Assembly (NCBI GenBank): GCA_947359465.1
Contig: OX375876.1
Coordinates: forward strand, 87,264,184-87,328,183
From: Metellina segmentata
Taxonomy: Eukaryota > Arthropoda > Arachnida > Araneae > Tetragnathidae
Reading direction: 5' to 3'
DNA: 64,000 nt
In this document: positions 27,201-34,195 of the stretch, piece by piece
Layout of the letters: each line of letters opens with the position of its first letter
Position numbering within the stretch: the stretch's first letter is position 1
Notes under the pieces: model-generated
Databases searched by the model: none
What the model was told of the DNA's origin: nothing
What the model saw: the letters and a program-made list of their open reading frames with translations, nothing else
Position numbers and translations under genes: made by a program

Positions 27201-30200
27201 TAGTCTTAGCTTAATTGACTTTCCTGCAGCAAAATGAAAGAGCCACTGACTGAAAATTTGTATGTGGAATGGTTTAATTATATTTTAAGGTGACCTGTTA
27301 TGGCCGTCTTGTTTTTTTATTTTTATTGCGACTTGAATGAGGTATTTTTATTTATTGTTCATTCTGATACCATTCCAAAGCTTTTCGTAGGTTTAATTTA
27401 GTACTAGGGAAAAACATTTCTCTAATTCCTAAGTATTTGTTCCTTAATATGAAGCCATATCACTGAAAAAGAAACTGAACTGAAAAAGCAGAACTTTACT
27501 TGTGACTTGCTCTTTCTTATTTTAATTTAACTTTAGTTCTGCCACTTAATTTGTTTACTTCTAACATATATAAATATATTTTTTTATCTCCTACTATCTA
27601 TTTAAATTTGTCTGGCATATGCTCTTCTAATTTATTTTGATTTTTATAACTATTGATAGTTTTATTGATTGCATTTAAAAAAAATGTATTCTTTTTTAGC
27701 TTTAACATCAGTGAAAAAACCCCGTCACAAAGGCCTCATTAATTCTCTACTCTGCTGCTTTGGTGCAAAATCTAAGCGACCAAACCCACCCATCCACGCT
27801 AAGGAAGAAACCAATTGCAAGAGGCTGACTAAGGTAAGTTAAAAAAAAATTTGTATGCTAAACATGAAAATTCAGTTGCACATACTCGTGTTAATTTCAA
27901 TCGTATCTTTTCCAATGCTGTGTGAAATACAATTTTTTTGTAGTTTTCTATTATTGACAGTCGAACTTCATCATGAAACCATAAAAAATTGAAATTCATA
28001 GTTTGTGCTATCCAAATTCAGAAATCATTATTTTGACTATTTACATTATACTGTGCAATTTTTGGTTCGCAGATAAATGATATTCTTCACAAAGATTCCC
28101 AGCGACTCCAATTTTGAAATTTTTATGCCTAGCTATGGCAACTATAAAAAAATAAAGTTTTGAAATTTTAATTTCTTGGAAGTATTTTCAATGTTTGTTT
28201 CATATTTTTTTGGACATTTTGTGCTTTAGCCAATTTATTTTGTATCTGAGCAAGTAAAATTGGGTTTAGGATGAAACTTGGTGACTTTCACAAGCGCTTT
28301 AGCTATGCTATCCCTGTAATATCACTGTTCCAAATCAAATCAAGAAAATAATTCAGTTACTTAAGTGTATAAAATTGTCATTCATATGCAATCACACTTT
28401 ACCATTTTCTGCAGTAACATATCTAAAGCTTCATAATCTAGTATTTATTTTCTCATAAATTTTGCAAAAATGAACTTAGAAATTAATTTCTTGTTTAATT
28501 AGTACTATAGTGAAATCAGTAAAAAAAAACGGATTTCACTGCATACTTTTAAGTAATCTTCCAAATGTTCACAAAATTTAATCCCATATTATGTGAAATA
28601 TTCTATTAACATCTGTGAAATATTCCATTAACATTAGACATTGCATAATTTGTAAAAACATGTTTGTTTTTATTTTCGTTTTTTCATTTGTGTATTTATT
28701 ATTGCAGGAATTTACTCCTCCTCAAAGTAAGCACCTTCTTCCACTGTTAAAACATCAAGATGCTCACAAGATGTGCCTGGTCATCGATCTTGATGAAACA
28801 CTTGTTCATAGTTCTTTTAAGGTAATTTTTCTTGTGTTTTTCCCCCAGATTTTGTAAGAATTGAAAGAACAAACAGCACATGATTTCCCCAAAACTATTT
28901 TAATTAAAAAAAGTTCTATAAAACACTGAAACAAATAAAAAATAAGTGTACTGTTTGAAATTTTAAAGAAAGGTATAAACAAGTTTTGATTAATAATATA
29001 AAATACCTTTCATAATACTCAGAAAATTCCACAGTATTCTAATTTCAATTATGAACGTGAAATACAAAACATTCAAGGTGAAACACTGGTTAAACTAACC
29101 AATTTAAGAAATGTGTTTTGTAACGCCAAGTTCTGGCTAAGTATTCTAACTGGTGCATTGATATATTATTTTGTGTTAAAAACCCTTATTACTCCAACTA
29201 GTAGCTATGCTGACAAGAGAAAGCCATCATTCTATGCCCTGATATTCTTGGTGGAGTGACGGGTTAAATTCCTTTTTAAGTTGTAAAAAATTATTCCTGT
29301 CTTGTTTTTATAGCATTTTTCTGTACTTTTTATATAAATTCGTCCTTCTTGCCTAAAACTTGTGGTTTACCATAGGCTTATTCTGTGTTTGTGTGTGTGT
29401 TTATTCCTCTTTACTCCCTGTTTTTTATTTCTGTTTTGATATATTAATATATGCTGTTGGCTTGTTTCAAAGATGATTGAAAGGGAAAATGTAAAGGGTA
29501 AAGTGGGATATTTCTTTTAAAAGTAAAGTCATTGGGTTTGCTCTGTTGATCAAATGACTGAAAAGAGTAAAGGAAACAAACATGCATATGTGCCGTGTTT
29601 CATTGATGTAAAATGGTTTTCATATATTTAATGGAATATCCTGTAATGTTTTGTCATTATGTTTCAGCCGATTAGTAATGCTGATTTTATAGTTCCTGTG
29701 GAAATTGATGGAGTTATTCATCAGGTACATTTGGCTTTTATATTTGTATCGGTTTTGTGATAAAGTATGTTAAGTGCTTGATTTAATAGATTATTAATTC
29801 TATGTAAAGAGTATATACTTAAAAATTTTAACACATTTGTGTCATTGCTTTTTGTTTCCAAGTTATTTTCTGGTGACATGGGCAATTGCAGAACAATATA
29901 CTTTGAGTAAGTTGAAAATAAGTGAGATGAAACTGTTTTATACAATAGTAAAATGCAATGCTCTGTTGATTGGTTTATGAACCGAAATGGGGGCTAGATT
30001 TGAACTTCTAGCTCAAGTTATGAAGATTGTATAGAATTTTTTTAAATGTCTCATTAGGATTTTACAAGAATCTACTCAATCAATACTTTGTAATGTGTGT
30101 ATATACTGATTAAAAATTTTTTGTAAATAATATCTTTTGTATTCCAGGTTTATGTTCTTAAGAGGCCTTATGTAGATGAATTTCTGCAAAAAATGGGAGA

Positions 30201-33200
30201 AATGTACGAATGTGTTCTGTTTACAGCTAGCCTTGCTAAGGTAAGGTTCCCCTCAATAATTATTTAATTACAAGTAATGTTAATCCTTTGTTTGTATGTC
30301 TTTCCAATTTTTTTAAATCTTGGAATTTGTTTTATTCACTTAAACATACACAGCAACAAATCAGATTTTCTCCTGAAAATGTAGTAAAAAATCTGATAGT
30401 TACAAAAAAAATATTTGGGACTATCATGTGAAACATAAAACCCCATCTTGTGTTCACTTTTAGAGGGAGAGAAGAGATCTTGTGCTCTTCTGCCCTAACA
30501 GATTATCAACTTCTCTGACATGTACGTTGATGTGGTGTTTGCTTGTTCTCTGAAGTTTTAGGACTTTTTGGTCACCACTAACTGGGGTGACATACAAGGC
30601 TGAACCAATAATTGTATTGCAACTTTTTAAGTTAACTAATATTAAATTTCTTAAACTCCTATAGCTGAATCACAATCTTTGAATATTTAATTTGTTTTAT
30701 CCATTTTATAAGAGCTTCTGTGCAGCAGGTGCTTCGAAAGTGATGTGTCCAGTCCGTCCTATATTCATCTCTAAATCAGTTTTCAGTGTTCCTTCAGTTT
30801 AATATGATTGCTCAAAATCAGTGCAAAATAAAAATTAATTTGATCTCAACTGTATCCCAAATTTTGTTTCTATTCCTTACTATAACTTTGCTACTTTTTA
30901 TAGTTTAGAACACAAGTGTCCAACCTTTTACTCTTGGGGCTACTCTGAACCCACAAAAAGTTACGGGCCACACATACTTTGTCTTCTTTTTACTTGATTT
31001 ATATTAAGTGACTCAAGTGTTTATTGTATTAATTTGATATCTTTCTAGTATGCTGATCCAGTTGCTAATCTTCTGGACAAATGGGGTGTTTTTCGCTCTC
31101 GTCTGTTTAGAGAATCATGTGTTTTTTATCGTGGAAATTATGTTAAGGTAAAGCAATTTATTAATGTTTTCTCATTTGGTATTGTTAATTCTATTTTCTG
31201 TTACTAAATTTTTCAATTGTTTTAGGATCTGGGTCGATTGGGTCGTGATCTTCACAAAGTTATTATTGTAGACAATTCTCCTGCTTCCTATATCTTCCAT
31301 CCAGACAATGCAGTAAGTTATTTTTATGATGATTCTGAATTGCATATTTACGCGTGCAAGTTAAATAATACCTTGAAGAATCAACCATGGGAAGCTCTTG
31401 TCATTTTATTCTTTTGTCATGACCACTGTTTATCAGGAAATAGTGCTGTAAATAAAGGATAGGTTTTTACAATTTGAATGGGTGCATTGTATTACTAGAA
31501 ATTGGACATAAATACTGGTGTATCAAAACATAATAATTATATATAAATGTAATTAAGATCAATATTTATTATGGTTAAAATAAGTTAATATATATATATA
31601 ATAAATATTTAAAAAATAATTATAAAAATTATATTTGGACTGGAATGTGTTTTATGTGATGCAAACATGATCTCATGTTTGCTGATATCATGTAAGGTGT
31701 TAGAAATTTAAAGTTATCCATATACAAGGGTGGTCTGAAAAGTTTTCTGCCTCGCCCATAGATGGCTGCCCTAGCATGACTTTTTCTCTTGTGTGTTGGT
31801 TCAACTGTTCGTAGACGCCATGTGAAATTCCTAGTCATTCCATCCAGCAGTTTTCTGTAGACAGTTGTGTGAATCGTTGCTGTGCGTGTGTTGTTGGAAA
31901 CAGAAAAAAACGATTATCCAAGGCAGTGATAAAGTTCTTCGTAAATGAAGATTTAATGCCGACAAAAATTCATTTGAGGATCGTAGATGTGTAGGGTGAC
32001 TTCTCCTTCAATTTCCACCATGAGAAGAAATAGGCGGCCAAGTTTAAACGTGGCTGCAAAAGCGTCGCAAGATTATCCATGCCCAAAAGGTGCAACCACA
32101 CTGGAAATCCTTGAAAAAGTGAACGATATAATTTTGAAAGATCAGCGTATGAAGGTGTGTAAAAGTGCTAATACAGTAGGGATGTTAAAAGAGCGTGTTG
32201 GTAACATTTTGAATGAGGAATTGTACATAAAAAAGCTTTGCGAAAGATGGGCAATGACCTGGGAATACTATTCTAACCTAACGAATGTCCTGGCTAAAAT
32301 TCGTGGCAAGACACCCGGCTTACAGAAGTAAAAAAAATCTTCCATCACGATAATGCACCTGCCCACAAAAGTGTCTTGGCAATGGGAAAATTGAGAGGTT
32401 TGTGTTATGAAGTGCTGGAACAATCACCCTATTCTCCTGACTTGGCTTCCTCAGACTTCCATCTCTTCCCAAAACTCAAAATCTTCCTCAAAGGATTCAT
32501 GATAAATATTAAAATTTTGTGCATCATAATTTCTCAATTGAAAAAGGTTTTAGGAATGAATGCAAAGTATGGTAGTCATAAGTTATAAAAATGATTTTCA
32601 AGTAGAGATTGGCACAGTGAAATATGTTATGCAATCTATTGACATTGTGATGAATGTTGTATCCAACTATAGTTGAACCCCAATTTTGCAAACTGCAAGG
32701 GTTAACATTCATTATTTCAAGAAAATCATAAAATCAGGGAGACATGCTAGAGTGGAAAGGGGCCGTGAGTATATATCAAGCAAATATATTTTACTTGCAT
32801 ATTAATCTATATCAAGTTTAAATGCTAATTTTCTCTCAAAGCAATTCACTAATATTCAGTAACTCAAAATCATTCATTCTTAGTTCTTTATTTAATTAAT
32901 ACCACTGTTTCTATCTGTTGTAAGTTAATATTTTAGATCACGAATAGCAAAGTAAAGAGTAAAACACATTTTAAAATCTTGTCAACTTCTTTGTTAGATT
33001 GGGGTTGCCATTTATTTTCCTTCGTTCATTGTAAAAGTCGGGTTTTTATGAAATCAAGATTCTCTCTCCTTCAGTGTATGTTGTAAAAAAAAAATTGATA
33101 GCAGAATTTTCTGTTGGAACTTTTTTTCTTCCAATATATTTGAGCATTGAGAACAAGGAATATTTTAGGTAGAATTTATAAACTTGTCTGACATTAAATC

Positions 33201-33497
33201 CTATATGATTTCACTGCTATTGTGATGTTTGTATTGGTCATCTAAATAGCATATTCTAACTCTTCTGATATCTCATTGTAGGTGCCTGTAAACTCATGGT
33301 TTGACGACATGTCTGACACTGAACTGCGGGATTTAATTCCCTTCTTCGAGCAGCTGAGTAAAATGGACGATGTCTACTCTGTTCTGCGTAATTCAAACCA
33401 TGCTGCAGGTTCACACCCACACCCGAACACTTTAAATGGTTCCCATTTCATTACGCCTCCTCTACACCACATCAATGGCCTCATGCATCCGTCTTAG
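3176..33497 (+). CDS. CTDSPL: Small CTD phosphatase (CTDSPL/SCP family), whole gene, 8 coding exons
   Basis: Encodes a HAD-family Ser/Thr phosphatase of the SCP group, whose known members dephosphorylate the RNA polymerase II C-terminal domain and repress genes with REST. Exons: 3176-3248, 27700-27833, 28708-28821, 29668-29724, 30148-30240, 31049-31147, 31226-31312, 33282-33497. Every junction is GT-AG and keeps frame; the first intron is phase 1, the others phase 0. The predicted protein is 290 aa. Residues 1-10 ([10 protein letters not shown]) match the family N-terminus. CC at about 43-44 is the paired cysteine typically palmitoylated in SCPs. Catalytic motif I is DLDET at 96-100 (nucleophile Asp96, acid/base Asp98), motif II Thr152 in VLFTAS, motif III Lys190, and metal-binding Asp206-Asn207 in IIVDNSP. 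The last exon adds a His/Pro/Asn-rich tail of about 35 residues that I do not recall in vertebrate CTDSPL. CTDSP1 or CTDSP2 naming is possible, since arthropods usually carry one such gene. Confidence 0.93.
3249..4727. other. CTDSPL intron 1, proximal part
   Basis: AT-rich intronic sequence without recognised coding. AAAATGGCGCC (about 3262-3272) just inside the intron resembles a YY1-type site. A perfect 11-bp stem with a 3-nt loop lies at 4151-4175. Confidence 0.5.
4728..5005 (+). repeat. Repeat family C, diverged fragment
   Basis: Aligns by eye with about 14010-14330 of the larger family C copy. Shared landmarks include CATACATC-CAC, the block TTTTTTTACTTGTRGC and the following GGWATGYGAYATT. 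No protein is recognisable. The class is unknown. Confidence 0.55.
5006..6212. other. Intron 1 sequence, nothing recognised
   Basis: AT-rich, with T-runs and no convincing coding or repeat signature. Confidence 0.4.
6213..6770 (+). repeat. Repeat family D with internal 187-bp tandem units
   Basis: Starts with CTAGGGGGCTCCGCCCCCTG, a GC-rich hairpin-like terminus, followed by GCTCGC motifs. Two related segments, each with the TGACCAAC..TTGATG/TTGATT landmark and a downstream ACCAATT..TGTACCA, lie at about 6496-6580 and 6683-6767, offset by 187 bp. No coding is recognisable. A similar GGGCCCCAGCTCGC start occurs near 42630. Confidence 0.5.
7165..9003 (+). mobile_element. hAT DNA transposon, ZBED5/GTF2IRD2-like, complete ends, dead
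   Basis: Terminal inverted repeats are CAGGGGTGGCCAACCT at the left and AGGTTGGCTACCCCTG at the right. An 8-bp TSD, ACCTATAC, is present on both sides at 7157-7164 and 9004-9011 with no mismatch. The 1839-bp element carries a degraded transposase. A 14-bp palindrome, TGGCGCATGCGCCA, lies 17 bp inside the left end. It is in intron 1 of CTDSPL, in the same orientation as the gene. A related inverted copy is at 43995-45687. Confidence 0.93.
7221..8990 (+). pseudogene. hAT transposase pseudogene (ZBED5/GTF2IRD2-type)
   Basis: Fragments in order: [20 protein letters not shown] (about 7336-7395), [13 protein letters not shown] sequence ending at about 7478, then [20 protein letters not shown] (7485-7544), [20 protein letters not shown] (about 7657-7716), a broken HCIIHQEA block (about 7792-7815), and [20 protein letters not shown] (about 7895-7955). 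The ESTD and CTDRAP blocks correspond to the acidic catalytic region of hAT transposases related to ZBED5 and GTF2IRD2. Stops at 7479 and about 7769 and later frameshifts disable it; an end-proximal fragment remains at 8842-9000. Confidence 0.85.
9012..9404. other. Intron 1 spacer; possible tRNA-like SINE trace
   Basis: A stretch at about 9275-9345 has a weak A-box-like GGGTCTCAGTGG and a B-box-like CAGGTTTGTTCC. This could be an old SINE head; it is not strong enough to annotate separately. Confidence 0.25.
9405..10089 (-). mobile_element. PIF/Harbinger-type non-autonomous element
   Basis: Candidate ends are GCCCTGTTTA at the left and TAAACAAGGC at the right, one mismatch apart as an inverted pair. 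TTAA (or TTA) sits directly outside both ends (9401-9404 and 10090-10093). PIF/Harbinger elements duplicate a 3-bp TWA, so TTA fits. The minus strand encodes a MADF-domain remnant, matching the accessory protein of this superfamily. Confidence 0.6.
9600..9805 (-). pseudogene. MADF-domain accessory protein remnant (Harbinger)
   Basis: Opens with [16 protein letters not shown] and continues [12 protein letters not shown], the N-terminal part of a MADF/Myb-SANT-like DNA-binding domain (E-x-x-x-LI ... NTKSxxYK). A one-base frameshift near 9690 breaks it; the alternative frame resumes as [13 protein letters not shown], which completes the expected helix. Autonomous Harbingers carry such a protein beside the transposase. 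Here it is dead. Confidence 0.65.
10127..10690 (+). repeat. Repeat family B, copy 1
   Basis: Shares a series of blocks with 50450-50690: CAGAACCATGAYAAGGC, GAAATTTCAC, AAGYTTAAGC, ATGTCTAAT and CTGTTGAGACC, in the same order. No reading frame is recognised. The class is unknown. Confidence 0.5.
10691..11324. other. Intron 1 sequence, nothing recognised
   Basis: AT-rich intronic DNA without a supported feature. Confidence 0.4.
11325..11762 (+). repeat. Repeat family A, copy 1
   Basis: Carries two direct units of the family motif CTGGTGTAAAAT followed by GGTTTCAAATCCATTGAAAT-like sequence (about 11333 and 11483). It ends in the shared 3' block GTTCTAGATTRAATTTTAAA then AAATTGGACTAC-like sequence. 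The other copies are at 25867-26876 (minus) and 58197-58873 (plus). No protein is recognised. Confidence 0.65.
11765..11985 (+). pseudogene. PIF/Harbinger transposase fragment (HARBI1-like N-terminus)
   Basis: The frame reads [20 protein letters not shown], then [16 protein letters not shown], then a block ending [10 protein letters not shown]. The FxMSxxSFExL and MR-x-x-IPP signatures are typical of the N-terminal region of PIF/Harbinger (HARBI1-like) nucleases. Just after MR a one-base shift is needed to read TIPPT, and the remaining transposase is missing. It directly follows repeat family A copy 1. Its link to the MADF remnant 2 kb upstream is uncertain. Confidence 0.6.
11986..12476. other. 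Intron 1 sequence, nothing recognised
   Basis: AT-rich spacer before the non-autonomous hAT. Confidence 0.4.
12477..13729. mobile_element. Non-autonomous hAT element, 1253 bp, perfect TSD
   Basis: The left end CAGGGTTGGCAAG and right end TTTTTGCCAACCCTG form terminal inverted repeats. The 8-bp ATTTCCAG occurs just outside both ends (12469-12476 and 13730-13737) without mismatch. Both subterminal regions are rich in AAAACCC/GGGTTTT and self-complementary. The interior holds (TA)n tracts and several C-runs of 7-12 and encodes nothing recognisable. Confidence 0.92.
13868..15388 (+). repeat. Repeat family C, long copy
   Basis: Begins CTAGCAAAATACCCGACC and ends in an AC/AG-rich stretch (ACAGACAGAC-like at about 15148 and 15263) then TTATTTATATAGATG. 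A diverged fragment is at 4728-5005. Short open frames in both strands at 15093-15427 are overlapping and repeat-derived, so they are not called as genes. Its class is unknown. Confidence 0.5.
15690..16430 (+). pseudogene. Tc1-like transposase pseudogene
   Basis: Reads [15 protein letters not shown] (about 15749-15793), a [14 protein letters not shown] block, [20 protein letters not shown] (about 15905-15964), [12 protein letters not shown], then [12 protein letters not shown] and, after a stop, PQSPDLNII (about 16105-16130). These are the DDE region motifs of Tc1 transposases; WSGES stands where WSDES is usual, so the first catalytic Asp is replaced by Gly, and QGDKAP replaces QDDNAP. The last part continues in other frames to about 16320 (VLNANG-PTP). 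The N-terminal DNA-binding domain is absent and several stops intervene. Confidence 0.85.
16431..18250. other. Intron 1 sequence, nothing recognised
   Basis: AT-rich, with an imperfect repeat around AATCCGATTT and ATTAAAATCCTAAGAATC at about 16860-17300, but no supported gene. Confidence 0.4.
18251..19258. other. Intron 1 interval with locally raised CpG content
   Basis: Contains GC-rich pockets (about 18340-18420 and 18480-18620) in an AT-rich intron. No frame is convincing. It could hold an alternative promoter or an unrecognised repeat. Confidence 0.3.
19259..19470. mobile_element. 212-bp MITE with TA target site (Tc1/mariner-type)
   Basis: Ends are TCGCACCCCGGCAAGAAAAG and its complement, extending to about 25 bp with one mismatch. 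TA flanks both sides (19257-19258 and 19471-19472), as for Tc1/mariner insertion. There is no coding capacity. Confidence 0.85.
19505..19580 (-). repeat. Candidate second tRNA-like SINE head
   Basis: On the minus strand GGCAGCTTAGTGGGTAAG (complement of 19561-19578) resembles an A-box, and CAAGTTCGCCACC (complement of about 19508-19521) a degenerate B-box, spaced about 45 nt apart. The sequence differs from the SINE at 1648-2521. The downstream body was not traced. Confidence 0.35.
19581..22684. other. Intron 1 interval, no gene recognised
   Basis: Mixed AT-rich DNA. A CpG-bearing patch at about 22000-22190 is open in both strands but has no recognised protein similarity. The last bases, up to TCTCTACT, are the broken end of repeat family A copy 2. 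Confidence 0.35.
22685..23339 (+). repeat. Left inverted arm of the 3.18-kb element
   Basis: Pairs with the right arm from GGGTCATTC inward to about CATGTTTATATATCAATA. Confidence 0.85.
23624..24730 (+). pseudogene. Degenerate internal ORF of the long-arm element, probable transposase
   Basis: The best open piece (23624-23845) contains [20 protein letters not shown] followed by [19 protein letters not shown]. The Cys-x-x-His and Cys-Asp-Pro pattern suggests a zinc-binding N-terminal domain. After a stop, further fragments occur in other frames, for example ITYEQWAD (about 24293-24318) and [14 protein letters not shown] (about 24332-24374). Its place between long inverted arms makes transposase the likeliest identity. 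I recognise the style of the zinc-binding block but cannot name the family from sequence alone. Multiple stops make it non-functional. Confidence 0.45.
25204..25866 (-). repeat. Right inverted arm of the 3.18-kb element
   Basis: Inverse of the left arm; small substitutions and indels separate the two, so the insertion is not very recent. Confidence 0.85.
25867..26876 (-). repeat. Repeat family A, copy 2 (interrupted by the long-arm element)
   Basis: Minus-strand copy beginning ACTAGCCACTGCGTGG at the right. Its internal unit motif (GATTTCAAATCCGTTGAAAT-like, about 26205-26225) and its 3' block (complement of about 25910-26000) match copies 1 and 3. Two tracts with GAGATTG..GACGTCACG (about 26316 and 26585) repeat within it. 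Its 3' end continues on the far side of the long-arm element at about 22673-22684. Confidence 0.7.
26877..27699. other. CTDSPL intron 1, distal part
   Basis: AT-rich, ending in the polypyrimidine tract CTTTTTTAG that serves as the exon 2 acceptor. Confidence 0.5.
27700..27833 (+). CDS. CTDSPL: CTDSPL coding exon 2
   Basis: Encodes residues 25-69 including [20 protein letters not shown], with the paired cysteines thought to anchor SCPs by palmitoylation. Acceptor TTTTTTAG, donor GTAAGT. Confidence 0.92.
27834..28707. other. CTDSPL intron 2
   Basis: AT-rich; no feature recognised apart from the TTATTATTGCAG acceptor at its end. Confidence 0.6.
28708..28821 (+). CDS. CTDSPL: CTDSPL coding exon 3 (catalytic DxDxT)
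   Basis: Encodes residues 70-107, ending [16 protein letters not shown] with the nucleophilic and acid/base aspartates of motif I. Acceptor TTGCAG, donor GTAATT. Confidence 0.95.
28822..29667. other. CTDSPL intron 3
   Basis: AT-rich; no feature recognised apart from its GTTTCAG acceptor. Confidence 0.6.
29668..29724 (+). CDS. CTDSPL: CTDSPL coding exon 4
   Basis: Encodes residues 108-126, [19 protein letters not shown], almost identical to the vertebrate SCP segment. Donor GTACAT. Confidence 0.95.
29725..30147. other. CTDSPL intron 4
   Basis: AT-rich; no feature recognised. Confidence 0.6.
30148..30240 (+). CDS. CTDSPL: CTDSPL coding exon 5
   Basis: Encodes residues 127-157 with [12 protein letters not shown] and the motif II block [10 protein letters not shown]. 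Acceptor ATTCCAG, donor GTAAGG. Confidence 0.95.
30906..30980. repeat. Possible hAT terminal fragment in intron 5
   Basis: AAGTGTCCAACCTTTT followed by a GGGCCACAC-like stretch resembles the ends of short hAT-derived repeats. Only one end is present, in CTDSPL intron 5 (30241-31048), which otherwise shows nothing. Confidence 0.3.
31049..31147 (+). CDS. CTDSPL: CTDSPL coding exon 6
   Basis: Encodes residues 158-190, [15 protein letters not shown] to [10 protein letters not shown], with the motif III lysine last. Acceptor TTTCTAG, donor GTAAAG. Confidence 0.95.
31226..31312 (+). CDS. CTDSPL: CTDSPL coding exon 7
   Basis: Encodes residues 191-219 including [18 protein letters not shown], with metal-binding Asp-Asn. 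Donor GTAAGT. The open frame continues past the donor for about 150 bases, but the phase and homology end here. Confidence 0.95.
31725..32590 (+). mobile_element. Mariner-like element remnant in CTDSPL intron 7
   Basis: Starts CAAGGGTGGTCTGAAAAG after a TA, matching a mariner-type terminus. It contains the transposase remnants described next. The opposite terminus was not found, so the 3' end is an estimate. Confidence 0.7.
31987..32588 (+). pseudogene. Mariner transposase pseudogene (SETMAR-like)
   Basis: The first part reads RRPSLNVAA, then a block of the DNA-binding domain ([35 protein letters not shown], about 32122-32240). The catalytic part survives as [13 protein letters not shown] (about 32340-32375) and [20 protein letters not shown] (about 32419-32478), which carry the second and third catalytic acidic positions of mariner, HDNAPAH and SPDLA(P)xDF. 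The stretch between them, which should contain the first catalytic Asp and about 100 residues, is deleted and the frame changes. Confidence 0.85.
32591..33281. other. CTDSPL intron 7, distal part
   Basis: AT-rich; ends in the CATTGTAG acceptor of exon 8. Confidence 0.6.
33282..33497 (+). CDS. CTDSPL: CTDSPL coding exon 8 (terminal)
   Basis: Encodes residues 220-290: [20 protein letters not shown] and [16 protein letters not shown] are the conserved end of the phosphatase domain. A tail rich in His, Asn and Pro follows and ends [10 protein letters not shown] before TAG. Confidence 0.94.
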   Translation: MPVNSWFDDMSDTELRDLIPFFEQLSKMDDVYSVLRNSNHAAGSHPHPNTLNGSHFITPPLHHINGLMHPS

Positions 33498-34195
33498 CAT
33501 GAGTGCTGAAAATATGATAACAACAGTGGCGATAAACTAAGAATGTACGAGGGCTGATATGTGCTGTGGCAACTTGCTTTTATAACAACTGATGACTTGT
33601 TTAACCGCTCAAAAGCAACAATCTCAACTGAAGAGCATATGTGAAAATTTTGAAGGTTTTATTACAGTGGATAAAAACCATGTTGGTGTTAGGTACATTT
33701 AGAAATCCTGTGTGGAATGTTCCAAAAATGTCGCTTGGCTGCAAGATCAGTGTTATGAAATTCAATTTCCTCTCTTCCACTTGGTTATTTTAGTGACCAT
33801 TAGTTTTAATCCTTTTTAAAGCAATTTTAGTTATTCTGGTCCCGCAAAGACTGACGTAACTGAAGTATATGAAAACCTAATTTACTTAAACTCTTATTTA
33901 CATGTTTTAAAACTTTACGCATGCAACGATTCTTTGTTAATGTGCTATTAGAATTGTTTGGATCCAGATGTTAACCACATTGTATATTATCACATATTGT
34001 GCCTTGCTTTTGTGCTGTTTTCATTCCATTTGATCATCACATGTACATAACAAAAATTTTGAGTAAGATTTTTATCATACTACCTGATATATATTGCTAC
34101 TTATGTATTAATCAAAAAATATAAATGAAGATACTTTTTATTGTTTTGAAATAATTTATTTCCTGTTTTCTTTGTAATAAATTTTTATTAGAAAA
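33498..34195 (+). other. CTDSPL: CTDSPL 3' UTR, minimal extent
   Basis: Untranslated sequence running from the stop codon to just past the first AATAAA in a U-rich context. Longer isoforms are possible because other AATAAA hexamers follow (for example near 36300 and 38145). Confidence 0.5.
34176..34181 (+). terminator. CTDSPL: Polyadenylation signal AATAAA, CTDSPL candidate
   Basis: First canonical AATAAA after the stop codon, about 680 bases downstream, followed by T-rich sequence. Confidence 0.45.

Noticed and set aside
31226..31462. Read-through of CTDSPL exon 7 beyond its donor
   Set aside because: Homology stops exactly at FHPDNA and resumes in exon 8 with VPVNSWFDD; the GTAAGT donor is canonical.
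27834..33281. miR-26 host-gene relationship (vertebrate CTDSP genes carry miR-26 in an intron)
   Set aside because: No sequence resembling mature miR-26 with a hairpin was seen in introns 2-7.
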